From Pseudomonas argentinensis (GTDB taxonomy: Bacteria > Pseudomonadota > Gammaproteobacteria > Pseudomonadales > Pseudomonadaceae): a stretch of 64,000 nucleotides of DNA. How positions within the stretch are numbered: position 1 is the stretch's first letter; each line of letters begins with the position of its first letter. A program made the position numbers and the translations under genes. Positions 34,499 through 45,800 of the stretch are shown here, piece after piece. The DNA is taken from NCBI RefSeq assembly GCF_001839655.2, contig NZ_CP056087.1, forward strand, positions 1,364,001 through 1,428,000, in the 5' to 3' direction. The notes beneath the pieces were generated by a model that saw only the letters and a list, made by a program, of their open reading frames with translations, was not told the origin of the DNA and searched no databases.

Positions 34499-35351
34499 GT
34501 ACGCTTTTGCTGCATTGGCGCTTGCGGTGCTGCTGGCAGGTTGCAAGGACGACAGCAGGCAGGCTTTGAGCGACGTGCCGGTGGAGCCTTCGGCCACGCT
34601 GGTGACCGTCGACAAGACGCCGATTACTCGAGCACAGCTGGAGTTGACCATCGAGCGAACTCTCGGCGAATCGGCGCCGCTGTTCGCCAACGAAGAGGTA
34701 GAGCGCAAGATTCTCGAAAGCCTGGTGAGCAGCCGGGCTATGGCGCTACTTGCTGAACGTGAACTCGACGCCAGTGAGCGTGAGCAACTTGATCTCAAGG
34801 CTCAGGCATACCGTGAAGAGCTGCTGGTGCGCCACTACCTGGAAGCGCACGCCAACCCCGAGCCGGTAACCGCTGAGCAGGTGACTGATTACTACAACCG
34901 CCATCAGGATGAGTTTGGCGGTGGTGTAGAAAAAAGCTTCGAGATCATTGCCAGCGACCAGGAGCTGGAGCCGGCGCAACGCACTGAGCTGATCACCCTG
35001 CTCAGTAGTGCGCAGGTTCAGGGTAAGGATTGGCAGAAACTGGTGGCCGACTGGCGCCAAGCGGGCAAGCCGCTGCAGTACCGGCAGAGCCGCCTGAAGC
35101 TGGAGCTGTTGGAGCAGCCGCTGCGCAGCTTGGTGGAGCCCACCGCCGCGGGCAGCATCGCGCCGCTTTATGTGGACGGCCAGCTGATGCTGGTACGTGT
35201 CACCGCCGAGCAACAGCTACCAGCCAAACCGCTGGCGGAAGTGAGCGGGACCATTCGTGAAAAGCTGGCACCCCAGGCGCTCAAACAGGTGGTTAAAAAC
35301 CTGAGCGGCGAAGCGTTGAAGGCAGTGGATGTGCAATACAGCTCGCGCTAG
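34476..35351 (+). CDS. SurA/EpsD-like periplasmic lipoprotein, isomerase motif not evident
   Basis: The gene overlaps the parvulin gene by 23 bp if GTG 34476 starts it, or by 14 bp with GTG 34485, so the two are probably translationally coupled. A lipoprotein signal ends in VLLAGC (Cys23). The helical SurA-like N-terminal half (TVDKTPITRAQLE, then a long charged helical region) matches the parvulin partner. The part where a parvulin domain would sit (from about residue 147) lacks the HILV and HGGDLGW signatures and keeps only weak ITLLSSAQVQGKDW and VRVTAEQQLPAKPL segments. It therefore looks like a chaperone-only paralogue or a degenerate isomerase. The family assignment comes from the N-terminal pattern and the neighbourhood. 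Confidence 0.7.
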   Translation: MITVQPVKYAFAALALAVLLAGCKDDSRQALSDVPVEPSATLVTVDKTPITRAQLELTIERTLGESAPLFANEEVERKILESLVSSRAMALLAERELDASEREQLDLKAQAYREELLVRHYLEAHANPEPVTAEQVTDYYNRHQDEFGGGVEKSFEIIASDQELEPAQRTELITLLSSAQVQGKDWQKLVADWRQAGKPLQYRQSRLKLELLEQPLRSLVEPTAAGSIAPLYVDGQLMLVRVTAEQQLPAKPLAEVSGTIREKLAPQALKQVVKNLSGEALKAVDVQYSSR

Positions 35352-35422
35352 ACGAGTGCAAGACCAGGGCCGCGCATAAGCCGGCAACAATCAGGGACGA
35401 CGGCAGGGCTGGGGCGAACATT

Positions 35423-38400
35423 ATGGGGATGCGGGTGGGCAAGCACGCGGGCGAGCGGCTGCTTATAGGGCTGCTGTGCCTGATTGCGGGTGTTGCACAG
35501 GCGGCCGAGTCCTGCCAGGCAGTGTTCAGCTCTGGCCTGCAAACCCACGGCAATGGTGGCATTACCTTTCAGTGGGCAAGCCAACTGACGGACAGCCCAA
35601 GTCCGGCACTCGCCACCCTGCGGGTACAGAATGCATTCGGTTCGCCAAGCTGTGGCGGCCAGAATTGCAGCGCCAGCGGCGTTGCCGCGGCGGATCTAGG
35701 CAGCCTGAAATTCCCCGCTATCAATGGCCAGCATGACCTGCGTGTGGGCTATCTGGGTAATGGCGAAGTCGGTGGCAATGAGGTCAACCGATACCGCGCC
35801 GTTGAACTGGAAAGCGCCGCCACCCTGAGTTTCAACCCGCGTCATCAAGCCTATTACATCGAACGCCTGACCCTCGGCTATGGCGCCAAGGTTACCCTCG
35901 CACCCGGCCGTTACTGGATCGGTCGGCTGGATATGGCCAGCAACAGCCAGTTGCGGGTCGCCAGCGGTACCGCCAAGGTCATGGTCGGCAGTGCCTTGAG
36001 CCTACCGTATCAGGCGAGCATCAATGCTCTGGATAACGGCAGTGGCCGCCCTGAAGGGCTACAGCTGTTCGTACGCGGCAACCTTTCCCAGGAGTCGGCT
36101 AGCGTCATCAACGGCTTGGTGTATGTCGAGGGCACCTACAGTTCGGCTTTCGCCGCACGCCTGACTGGCGCCGTCAATGCCCGTAGCGCGGATATCGGCA
36201 GCGCAGCCCGGGTAGAAACCCGTATGGCCGCGATCAATAGCGCCAGCTGGAACAACCAGTGCCGGGAACGTGGTGATCTGGACGGTGACGGCATCCTCGA
36301 CCTGTTCGATGACGACACCGATGGTGACGGCTACGACGACGAACGCGAGCGCGTTGCCGGCAGCAATCCACTGGATGCCAAGAGCATCCCTGTGGTGGCA
36401 CCGCCAGCCCAGCAGCCAAACCTGTGCGTTGCGGCTTTTGCCGGGGGCCTGCAAACCCATGGGAGTTCCGGGCGCATCAGCTTTGCCCTGAACGCGCAAC
36501 TGCGTGATGCCCCCTCGGCCTACCTGGCAACCCGTCGCGTGGATAACAGTTTCGCTTCCAGCATGCGCAGTTGCGGTAGCCAGGATTGCCAGGCCAGTTT
36601 CACCCCAGCCTCTGTTCCCGCTTTGCCGGCGTTTCGTACCACCAACAATTCGTTCAGGCAGGACGTTGGCTTTGCCAGCAGCCTCACCCTGGACGCTAGT
36701 CGCAAGGAGTGGCAGCGCCTGAGCGTTGGTGGTCTGGCCAAAGCACGCTTCAACGTCGCTGGCGAATACCTGCTCAAAGATGTGGAACTGGGATATCGCG
36801 CCACCCTCGAGCTGGCACCAGGTGATTACTGGATCGACCGTCTGACCCTCGGCAGCGAAGCGAAGATCGTTCCGATCGGAACCGGTACCGTGCGTTTGCA
36901 CGTACGCAGCAACCTTGAGTTGCCATGGCAGGCGATGATGAACGCCACAGCCTACGAGAAACCGGGTGATGCCTCGCGGCTTCTGGTATTGGCTGAAGGC
37001 AATGTAGTCCTCGGCCCCAACTCCACCCTGGCTGGTTTTATCTACGCCAAAGGCAGCGTCACTCAGCAATATGCTTCACGTCTCTATGGTAGTGCCGTGG
37101 GCAGCAACGTGACGCTCGATACGTTGGCACGTGCGACCCACAGTGCGGTGCAACTGGGCAAGGTCGACTTCGGTCTGCTCTGCGATCTGGATGGCGATGG
37201 TATTGGTGACAACACCGACCCTGATCGCGACGGCGATGGCATTTCCAACGACTATGAGGAGCAGGTTGGCACCAATCCCGACGACCCAAGCAGCGTACCG
37301 CCGGATATGGACAAGGACGGCATACCCGATGCGCTGGACAGCGATCGCGATGGTGATGGCGTAGCCAACGATCAGGACGCTTTCCCGGATGATCCAAACG
37401 AGTGGAAAGACCTCGACGGTGACGGTATCGGTGATAACGCGGACCCGGATCGCGATGGCGATGGCATTTCCAATGACATCGAAGTTCAACTGGGCACTAA
37501 CCCGGACGACAAGAACAGTGTGCCTGCCGACCTGGACAAAGACGGTGTTCCCGATGCCTTGGACGATGACATCGACGGTGATGGTGTACCCAATGAACAG
37601 GATGCCTTCCCCCGCGACCCAAGCGAAAGCCGCGATATGGACGGCGACGGCATCGGCGATAACGCCGACCTGGATCGCGACGGTGACGGCATCTCCAATG
37701 CCTACGAAGAACAGTTAGGTACTGACCCCAACGACAAGAACAGCGTGCCCGCCGACATGGATCGCGACGGCATTCCGGATGCCCTGGACTTCGATCGCGA
37801 TGGCGACGGGGTGGACAACGACAAGGATGCGTTTCCTGACGATCGTGCCGAGTGGCGCGACCTGGATGGCGACGGCATCGGCGATAACGCCGACCTGGAT
37901 CGCGATGGCGATGGCATTTCCAACGAGTACGAAGTCCAGGTTGGTACCAATCCGGACGACAAGAACAGCGTACCCGCCGATCTGGACAAGGACGGTATTC
38001 CTGACGCCCTGGATGATGATCGCGATGGTGATGGCGTGCCCAATGATCAGGATGCCTTCCCCGATGACCCAAGCGAAAGCCGTGACCTCGATGGCGATGG
38101 CATTGGTGACAACAAGGATGCCGACCGCGATGGCGACGGTATCTCCAACGACTACGAGATTCAGGTTGGCACCGATCCTGATGACAAGAGCAGCGTGCCT
38201 GCGGATCTGGACAAGGACGGCATCCCCGACAGTGTGGACGATGATCGCGATGGCGACGGTGTATCGAATGATCAGGATGTATTTCCGGATGATCCGTCAG
38301 AGAGCAAGGATCTGGACGCTGACGGCATAGGCGACAACGCCGATACCGACCGCGATGGCGACGGCATCTCCAACGACTATGAAATCCAGGTCGGCACCGA

Positions 38401-41400
38401 CCCGGACGACAAGAGCAGTGTGCCCACCGATCTGGACGAGGATGGTATTCCAGACACCTTGGACGATGACCGCGACGGTGATGGCGTGGCCAATGACCTC
38501 GACGCTTTCCCGGATGATCCTGCCGAGAGCAAGGACCTAGACGGTGATGGTATTGGCGACAACGCCGATACCGACCGCGATGGCGACGGAATCTCCAACG
38601 ATTACGAAGTGCAGGTTGGTACTGATCCTGATGACAAGGCCAGCGTGCCGGCAGACCTCGATAAGGACGGTATTCCCGACAGCCTCGATAGTGATCTCGA
38701 TGGCGATGGCGTGCCCAACGAGCTTGATGCCTTCCCCAATGACCCGAACGAATCGAAGGATCTCGATGGCGACGGCATTGGTGATAACGCCGATACCGAC
38801 CGTGATGGCGATGGTATCTCCAACGATTACGAAGTGCAGGTCGGTACCGACCCGAATGACAAGGCAAGCGTGCCGCCGGATATGGACCGCGATGGTATTC
38901 CAGATACCCTGGATAACGATCGTGATGGCGACGGCGTGCTCAATGTCGATGACGCGTTCCCGGATGACCCGAGCGAATGGCGCGACCTCGATGGCGATGG
39001 TATTGGTGACAACAAGGACACCGATCGCGATGGCGACGGCATTTCCAACGACTACGAAATCCAGCTGGGTACCAACCCGGACGACAAGAACAGCGTGCCC
39101 GCGGACCTGGACAAAGACGGCATTCCCGATGCGCTGGACGATGACCGCGATGGCGACGGCGTGCCTAACGCTCAGGACGCGCTGCCAGACGACCCGACCG
39201 AGTGGAAAGACCTCGACGGCGATGGCATTGGTGACAACAAGGACACTGATCGTGACGGCGATGGCATTTCCAACGACTACGAGATCCAACTGGGTACCAA
39301 CCCGGACGACAAGAACAGCGTACCGGCGGACCTCGACAAAGATGGCATCCCCGATAGCCTGGACAGCGACCGCGATGGGGACGGCGTAGCCAATGACGTC
39401 GATGCGTTCCCGGATGACCCGACCGAATGGAAAGACCTCGACGGCGACGGTATCGGTGACAACAAGGACACAGACCGAGACGGCGATGGCATCTCCAACG
39501 ATTACGAGATTCAGGTCGGCACCGATCCATACGATAAAAACAGCGTGCCGGCAGACCTCGACAAGGACGGCATCCCTGACAGCCTGGACAGCGACCGCGA
39601 TGGCGATGGCGTAGCCAACGACGCCGATGCGTTCCCGGATGATCCGACCGAGTGGAAGGACCTGGACGGCGACGGCATCGGTGACAACAAGGACACTGAT
39701 CGTGATGGCGACGGCATTTCCAACGACTACGAACTGCAGGCTGGTACAAACCCGGACGACAAGAACAGCGTGCCGCCGGATCTGGACAAGGACGGCATCC
39801 CCGACAGCCTGGACAGCGATATCGACGGTGACGGCGTAGCCAACGAACAGGACGCTTTTCCGCGTGACCCGGCCGAGTGGAAAGACCTCGATGGTGACGG
39901 CATTGGCGATAACGCCGATCCGGACCGCGACGGTGACGGTATTTCCAACGAGTACGAAACCCAGCTCGGTACAAATCCGGACGACAAGAGCAGCGTGCCG
40001 CCGGACCTGGACAAGGACGGTATCCCGGACAGCCTGGATAACGATCTCGACGGTGATGGTATTGCCAACGAGCAGGACGCCTTCCCGAGTGACCCGACCG
40101 AGTGGAAGGATCTCGACGGCGATGGCATCGGCGACAACAAGGACACCGACCGCGATGGCGATGGCGTCAGCAACGATGATGAAGTCGCTGCTGGTACCAA
40201 CCCTGATGACGCGACTAGCTTCCCGGACCGCATACCGCCGGAGCTGACCATCGAAGGCGTCGACAACGTCAGCGTCAGTGAAGACAGCATCAGCCTGCGT
40301 GGCAGCGTCAGCGATGCCGGCGCGGGTGTGGCTCGTCTGGAGTTTGTCTCCGACCGCTTCGCTACCAGTCGCTTTGCCGTCACCTTGCAAGGTGATCACT
40401 GGACGGCCAGCGTGCCGTTGCTTGAGGGCGCCAACCAACTGACCCTGACCGCCTATGACAAGGCCGGCAACCAGGCCAGCCTGGTACGCAATGTCGAGCG
40501 CATCGCCGCAGCCAGCGATATCGGCCTGACCATCGCCTACCCGGTGGCCGGCGCTACCGTCAAAGACGCTGCCGTGGTCGTACGCGGCGTGCTGCGCAGC
40601 GACAAGCCCGCCCAGCGTCTGGAGGTGCTGGTCAATGGTCAGGCGACTACCCTGAACGCCACCAGCCAGGTCACCGAGTTTGCCTTCCAGTCGGCACCGG
40701 TAAACCTGCAGGTCGGCCCCAACACCCTCACCATCCAGGGCTGGGTCGACCAGCGCAGCACCCAGCGTACCGTGCAGGTTACCTATCAGCCCGCACAAAC
40801 CACCTTCAAGCCGCCGCGTTTCGACAGACTCACACCGGCCAACGGCAGCCTGCTGCCTGGCAATGGCTTCGTCCTGCGCGGCCAGGTGTACGCCGAGGCC
40901 GGGCTGGACAGCGTCAGCCTCAATGGCCGCAACCTGGTACTGCGTGAATCCGGCAGCCAACTGCTGGATCTCAAGGAGACGCTCGGCGTTCCAGTTGGCC
41001 AATCCGCTTACAGCGTTGAACTGCTGGCCCGCGACCGCAGCGGCCAGGAAACCCGCCAGAGTTTGAGTTGGAGCCTTGACCAGACCGCTCCAGTGATTCA
41101 GCTGGACACGCCGCTGGTGGAAATGCCTGCCGAAAACCGGGTGAGCGAGCAGCCCTATCCGGTCAGAGGCACGCTCCGTGAAGCCAACCCAGGCAGCTTC
41201 CAGATCAACGGCAGTGATGTAACTCTGCAACCGGGCGCTGCGGCTGGCGAGTTCCGCTTCGCCACCAGCCTCAGCCTACCACTGGGCAAAAGCGTCGAGT
41301 TGAGCCTCGAAGCCCGCGACCAAGCCGGCAACCAGACTCGCCAGGCCTATAGCCTGGAATTGAGCAGCCAGGCCGCCATCAACTGGGTAATTCCCACTGA

Positions 41401-42871
41401 GGGCACCGAGCTGCTCAACCTTGGCGAGCCCATCAGCCTGCAAGTGGCCGCACGCATCGAAGACCTGAGCGCTCAGTTGCTTCCGCGTGCCGTGCTGTTG
41501 TCCGCCAACGGCGACACCCTGGCCGATGCCGCACTGACCGGCGATACCACGTTGAAGAGCACCAACCTGCTGGTGCCCGCGCAAGCCGGCCAATACCGCC
41601 TGCTGGCCGTGCTGCAAAACAGCAGCGGGCAAGTGGTGGCGCAGAGCAGCCGCAGCATCAACGTGGTCACCCCGCAACAAGTGCCGGTGGCCCTGGAACG
41701 CATCGAACCGGCCAGCGGCGAGAAGGCCGCCAACCCCAACGACTTCATCAGCCTGTACTTCAACCAGGCCATCGATATCAGCAAGCTGAAGCTCGAAGTC
41801 CACCAGAGCGCCCATGGCAAAACCTACGAGGACCGCGACGGTCTCGGCACCAGCGAGCTGCAGGCGCAGGGTTACCAGCTGGTTGATGTCAACTTCGATC
41901 ATCAGCCAGTAGTTGGCAATCTGGCTGAGTTGCCTGGTAGTCAGGTGGTGGCCTTTTACCCGGAGAAAGACCTCGCCTACAACGCCGAAGTCTCGGTAGA
42001 CGTGAGCTACGACGGCCAGGATCTGGCACGCATCCGCTACCACGTTCGGCCGCTGCCAACGTTCATCAGCGGTGTGGTGATGGATCAGTTGCAGCAGCCG
42101 GTAGCGGGCGTCCAGGTGCGTATCGATGAGCTCGGTCGCAGCACGCAGACCAATCAGGACGGTGCTTTCAACTTCGGCTTTGGTGACAGCGCAGAGCAGA
42201 ACATTCCTACCGGCCGTTATCGCCTGTCGCTGAATCCGGGGCAGGGGACACGGGGTTACGGTAGCGACAGCCGGACTATCACCGTTCAAGGCGGCGTGCT
42301 TAACGAGATTGGCCAATTGCCGCTGGCTCAACTCAACACCACCTTGCCCTACGTTCCCGTCAAGGGCGGGAGCCAACTGAGCCTGCTCGGTGGTGAGCTG
42401 AAGCTCGACCTTGGCAACGCCACTCTGGAGTTCGCCGACGGCCGACAGGACGGCGACCTTCATGCACAGATGCTGCAGTTCAGCGAGCTGCCATACCCGG
42501 TCGACCCAATGGCAATGCCGTTCTGGATGTACGCCCTGCAACCGGCAGGCGTCAATGTGCGAGGCCCGATCAACGTCGACATCGCCGCCCTGAAGCTGGC
42601 CGACAGCCACGACTACCTGCCGGAGAACGGCGCCTACGTTGTCATGGTCGGTCTAGACCGGACTGCAGGCCGCGTAGTGCCGGTGGGCGCCGGGCAGATC
42701 GACAACCTGCGCATCCGCAGCAAAGGCCTGCTGGAACCCGGCAACCTCGACCTGTTCGGCTTTGCGCTGGCGGGTGTCGAGGCCCAGCCCGTACTCCAGG
42801 CTTACGCCGAAGGAAAGATGAACCTGCGTCAGCTGCAAGCTGAGCTCTACCGTTTGAGTAAGAGCCGCTGA
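35423..42871 (+). CDS. Secreted MshQ-like / Tsp3-repeat protein, 2,482 residues
   Basis: A Sec signal peptide ends at AQA (residue 27). Two related Cys-containing beta-helix-like domains follow (about residues 31-280 and 333-583). Both begin with an AAFAGGLQTHG-type motif and carry APGRYWI/APGDYWI, RL and GLVYVEG/GFIYAKG elements, reminiscent of MshQ from MSHA pilus biogenesis. A short Tsp3 linker separates them. Residues 588-1562 are 13 perfect-length 75-residue Tsp3 repeats plus a partial copy. Then come Ig-like domains (about 1605-2210), a carboxypeptidase-regulatory-like domain (about 2211-2293) and a C-terminal region of unknown fold. It lies 71 bp after the foldase pair and 24 bp before the next gene, so it is probably in the same operon. 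A calcium-stiffened stalk that displays the N-terminal domains is a reasonable inference. The MshQ link is tentative; the Tsp3 assignment is firm. Confidence 0.85.
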   Translation: MGMRVGKHAGERLLIGLLCLIAGVAQAAESCQAVFSSGLQTHGNGGITFQWASQLTDSPSPALATLRVQNAFGSPSCGGQNCSASGVAAADLGSLKFPAINGQHDLRVGYLGNGEVGGNEVNRYRAVELESAATLSFNPRHQAYYIERLTLGYGAKVTLAPGRYWIGRLDMASNSQLRVASGTAKVMVGSALSLPYQASINALDNGSGRPEGLQLFVRGNLSQESASVINGLVYVEGTYSSAFAARLTGAVNARSADIGSAARVETRMAAINSASWNNQCRERGDLDGDGILDLFDDDTDGDGYDDERERVAGSNPLDAKSIPVVAPPAQQPNLCVAAFAGGLQTHGSSGRISFALNAQLRDAPSAYLATRRVDNSFASSMRSCGSQDCQASFTPASVPALPAFRTTNNSFRQDVGFASSLTLDASRKEWQRLSVGGLAKARFNVAGEYLLKDVELGYRATLELAPGDYWIDRLTLGSEAKIVPIGTGTVRLHVRSNLELPWQAMMNATAYEKPGDASRLLVLAEGNVVLGPNSTLAGFIYAKGSVTQQYASRLYGSAVGSNVTLDTLARATHSAVQLGKVDFGLLCDLDGDGIGDNTDPDRDGDGISNDYEEQVGTNPDDPSSVPPDMDKDGIPDALDSDRDGDGVANDQDAFPDDPNEWKDLDGDGIGDNADPDRDGDGISNDIEVQLGTNPDDKNSVPADLDKDGVPDALDDDIDGDGVPNEQDAFPRDPSESRDMDGDGIGDNADLDRDGDGISNAYEEQLGTDPNDKNSVPADMDRDGIPDALDFDRDGDGVDNDKDAFPDDRAEWRDLDGDGIGDNADLDRDGDGISNEYEVQVGTNPDDKNSVPADLDKDGIPDALDDDRDGDGVPNDQDAFPDDPSESRDLDGDGIGDNKDADRDGDGISNDYEIQVGTDPDDKSSVPADLDKDGIPDSVDDDRDGDGVSNDQDVFPDDPSESKDLDADGIGDNADTDRDGDGISNDYEIQVGTDPDDKSSVPTDLDEDGIPDTLDDDRDGDGVANDLDAFPDDPAESKDLDGDGIGDNADTDRDGDGISNDYEVQVGTDPDDKASVPADLDKDGIPDSLDSDLDGDGVPNELDAFPNDPNESKDLDGDGIGDNADTDRDGDGISNDYEVQVGTDPNDKASVPPDMDRDGIPDTLDNDRDGDGVLNVDDAFPDDPSEWRDLDGDGIGDNKDTDRDGDGISNDYEIQLGTNPDDKNSVPADLDKDGIPDALDDDRDGDGVPNAQDALPDDPTEWKDLDGDGIGDNKDTDRDGDGISNDYEIQLGTNPDDKNSVPADLDKDGIPDSLDSDRDGDGVANDVDAFPDDPTEWKDLDGDGIGDNKDTDRDGDGISNDYEIQVGTDPYDKNSVPADLDKDGIPDSLDSDRDGDGVANDADAFPDDPTEWKDLDGDGIGDNKDTDRDGDGISNDYELQAGTNPDDKNSVPPDLDKDGIPDSLDSDIDGDGVANEQDAFPRDPAEWKDLDGDGIGDNADPDRDGDGISNEYETQLGTNPDDKSSVPPDLDKDGIPDSLDNDLDGDGIANEQDAFPSDPTEWKDLDGDGIGDNKDTDRDGDGVSNDDEVAAGTNPDDATSFPDRIPPELTIEGVDNVSVSEDSISLRGSVSDAGAGVARLEFVSDRFATSRFAVTLQGDHWTASVPLLEGANQLTLTAYDKAGNQASLVRNVERIAAASDIGLTIAYPVAGATVKDAAVVVRGVLRSDKPAQRLEVLVNGQATTLNATSQVTEFAFQSAPVNLQVGPNTLTIQGWVDQRSTQRTVQVTYQPAQTTFKPPRFDRLTPANGSLLPGNGFVLRGQVYAEAGLDSVSLNGRNLVLRESGSQLLDLKETLGVPVGQSAYSVELLARDRSGQETRQSLSWSLDQTAPVIQLDTPLVEMPAENRVSEQPYPVRGTLREANPGSFQINGSDVTLQPGAAAGEFRFATSLSLPLGKSVELSLEARDQAGNQTRQAYSLELSSQAAINWVIPTEGTELLNLGEPISLQVAARIEDLSAQLLPRAVLLSANGDTLADAALTGDTTLKSTNLLVPAQAGQYRLLAVLQNSSGQVVAQSSRSINVVTPQQVPVALERIEPASGEKAANPNDFISLYFNQAIDISKLKLEVHQSAHGKTYEDRDGLGTSELQAQGYQLVDVNFDHQPVVGNLAELPGSQVVAFYPEKDLAYNAEVSVDVSYDGQDLARIRYHVRPLPTFISGVVMDQLQQPVAGVQVRIDELGRSTQTNQDGAFNFGFGDSAEQNIPTGRYRLSLNPGQGTRGYGSDSRTITVQGGVLNEIGQLPLAQLNTTLPYVPVKGGSQLSLLGGELKLDLGNATLEFADGRQDGDLHAQMLQFSELPYPVDPMAMPFWMYALQPAGVNVRGPINVDIAALKLADSHDYLPENGAYVVMVGLDRTAGRVVPVGAGQIDNLRIRSKGLLEPGNLDLFGFALAGVEAQPVLQAYAEGKMNLRQLQAELYRLSKSR
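37184..40228 (+). repeat. 13 tandem 225-bp (75-residue) Tsp3 repeats plus a partial copy
   Basis: Each unit starts DLDGDGIGDN and contains DRDGDGISND, GTNPDDK, DKDGIPD, DGDGV and DAFPDDP in fixed positions. Unit 1 begins at 37184 and unit 14 (partial) at 40109, a distance of exactly 13 x 225 bp, so no unit has gained or lost a codon. Units 9-12 are the most alike, which points to recent expansion there. Confidence 0.95.
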
Positions 42872-42895
42872 GGCGGCTCAAGGAATCACTGACAG

Positions 42896-45800
42896 ATGGA
42901 TATGTTGCGTATGTCGACTTCCCCGCGTTCGCGTTGCGCAGTGCGCCGCAAGGTATCGTTGCTGGGCCTGCTATTCGGCTTGGTGCTCGGCGGGTGGACA
43001 GTTACGGCGCAGGCGTTTTTCAGCCTGGGCATGATTCCTGGGCTATATGTGCCGCAGACGTACTACAAGCACGGAGCGGTTTACACGCGAACCCTCGTGC
43101 CTGGGCCGTCGGGACGCCCGGTGTATGTGGAGTACGACAGTAGCGGCAAAGAGGCGCGCGAAATTGGCGAAGCCGTGGGGGCGTTCGAGCGTGCCCAAGT
43201 CATGTCTGGCGACACCTATCGCGCGTTACTCAAGCGCAAGAGCGACACTCTCGAGCGTTATCCCAGCGGTGAGATCCTGACTGCCGCAGCCTACCGAGGT
43301 AAAACCTTCAAGACCGTCACTGGTGAAACGATCAGCAAGCCCAACCTCGATGAAGGCATGCTCACCGTAATCGTGCGTGCGGAAAAGGAGCTGTTTACTA
43401 TCGACGGCAAGGACCTCGTCCTGCTGCAGTTACCGGTGAAAGACGGCGTTACCCCCGATTCCGCGAGCAAGTCCCTGCTGCTTTCGAAGGAAGGCGACAT
43501 CCTCGCGCAGACCGCCAACGCCATCGGCTTTCGTGTCGGCTTCTTTGGCAAGGATGGTCAGGTTTCCGACACCCTGTCCCGCGACCGAGATGCCCAGATA
43601 TATGGGCCAATGGCAGGAGTGGGTGTCACGCTGGGTGGTTACATCCCCGGAGGCTACGGGGTTACCGACAGCAACGGCAAGTACAGCATGAATTACTTCC
43701 TGCCATCGTGCCCAGGCTTTGTCTTCGAATACACCACGCCGGCTTTTCTGGAGCTGCAATACAAGCGTTTCAATCCGCGTGGCGGCTCGTACATGCCGTA
43801 TTACATGACCCGCCAGGACTACGACGTCTGTAACGGCCTTGGCGTCTACAGCCTGAGTGCGGCGATGGTCATCGCAACTGCAGCCACGCCGATCAAACGG
43901 CCTATGGATTTTCCGGTTGACCTGATGGTGATCGACGGCGCAGCGACCGTAAAAGGTGCCAAGGTTGGCGACTCAACCGCCTACAGCGCCGAGACATCCG
44001 ACAGGGCCCGCACCCTGCAAGAGAAGTATGACTTCGACGGGGATGAGAAGCCGGAATTCGTGGTGCCGGGCAAGAAAGTTACCAAGCAGGTAGAAGGCAA
44101 GCCCAAAGAGGTTTTCGTCACCACTAGCGTGGAAGAAGCAGAGTTTCAAGGCATTTACCTGTCCAGCCGGTATGACAGCGCACCCACCAATACCGAAGAA
44201 ACGGCCCCGGACTTCACGCGGTTGATCGATACTGCCGCGGACTTCAAGGATCGCGGCCTGCTGGAAAGCATTACCACTGAAGATCTTACTGACACCGATA
44301 TCTATGTATTCCGCGAATCCAACGGCCAACTGGTAGCAGAGCGCCGAGGGCTGCACGAGAACGAACTGTACAAGACCTATTCGGGCGTCGATGACGGGCA
44401 GGGCGCGTTTCGCTTCACCATTCAGCTACGCGGCTCCGCGGAAAACTTCTATTCCGTTGCAGGCCGAACTGGCGAAGCCAACTTCACCAAATGGCAGAGC
44501 GCCGGCGGCTTCAAAGAAGAATTCCAGAAGCGTACCGCCAACCACCTCAAAGCCGGCGAGCAAGTTCGCATCATCGCCATCAACCGACCGACCGGTTACA
44601 TCGGCAGCAAAAGCTTTCAGTTGCAATCCAGCCTCAGCGGCAACCTGATCAACCTCAATAGTCAGCAGATTCAGATGGGGCCACCGAATCTGAAAATCTG
44701 GGCAGAGCGCAAAAGCAAGATTGAGTCCGGCATGACCAAGGGCGATGAGAAGAAACAGCTCATCGGTAACGAAGGGGCAGGGCTTGGCAGCGATATCAGC
44801 ATTGCCATCTACAGCGATTGGCGAGACGCGGACGGCAGTCCATTGCCCGAAGAGCTAGCGGACTATGGCTATACCGGCCGCCTGGCAAAGATCGTTGCAG
44901 CCAATCAACTGGCCCCCGTAGGTGCCAACAGCCTGTCCCAGTTCAAGATCAAGCCGGGCCAGCAGGTGCAGGTTATTCAGTTACCGGAAAAAGTATTGGC
45001 CAAGCAGCATTTGTACCTGCAAGTCGCGGGGCAGCCGGAAAACCGAAACCCCAATTTTTCCTCCGAAGGAGCGGGCAAAGGAATCCTTAAGCACCGTCCT
45101 ACACACTATGTGCCAGTGCTGGTGCCTTTGCATGATGAAGAGACCAGTGAGATCTCCCGCCAGGCCTACCGCAAGGCAGACAAGGAACACCCCGAACTGA
45201 ACCTGAAGAAACCGGAACCAAGGTATAGCTGGCAGTACCGGCCGGAGATGCAGTTCAGCCTCTACGACCTCAACGTCAAGGAAATCCGCCGCGAGGATGC
45301 CGAGGGCGTTAATACGGATATCTACAGCAACAAAACTCCGACGATCGTTAGTAGTGATCGCTATGTCAGTTTCATCTACGACTTTATCAAGTCGTCCTTC
45401 GAAACTCTGGAAACCTGGAGCGATAGGGGTGAGCGTGAGATAGTGCTGGCGTTTGGGCAGGAGGAGGTAAAGGCTACGATTGGTAAAGGCCAAACCATTA
45501 AGTTCGAAGACATTGGTCAACTGGGCAAGCTTGACGCCGATGATTTCCTATCGCTGCGGCTGTATACCAACAACGATGTGGGCAATGTGTTGTGGGAGTT
45601 CGCTTTTGAAACCTTGGCGCTGGAGTCGACCAATATCGGTTTCAAGGAAGAGACCGCCAGCTCATATCTGCTCAGCGCCGACGATCCCCAACTGAACTTA
45701 AAGGCCACCTTGCTGGGGTATTCAAGTCGCGATCCGGACAGGAAAAAACCGGTAACCATCAGGTGGTCACTGCAAGGGGCGGGGACACTTGCCAACGCGT

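Noticed and set aside
37184..40228. CRISPR-like or satellite array
   Set aside because: The 225-bp period is an exact multiple of three, stays in one frame, and encodes Tsp3 calcium loops without spacers.
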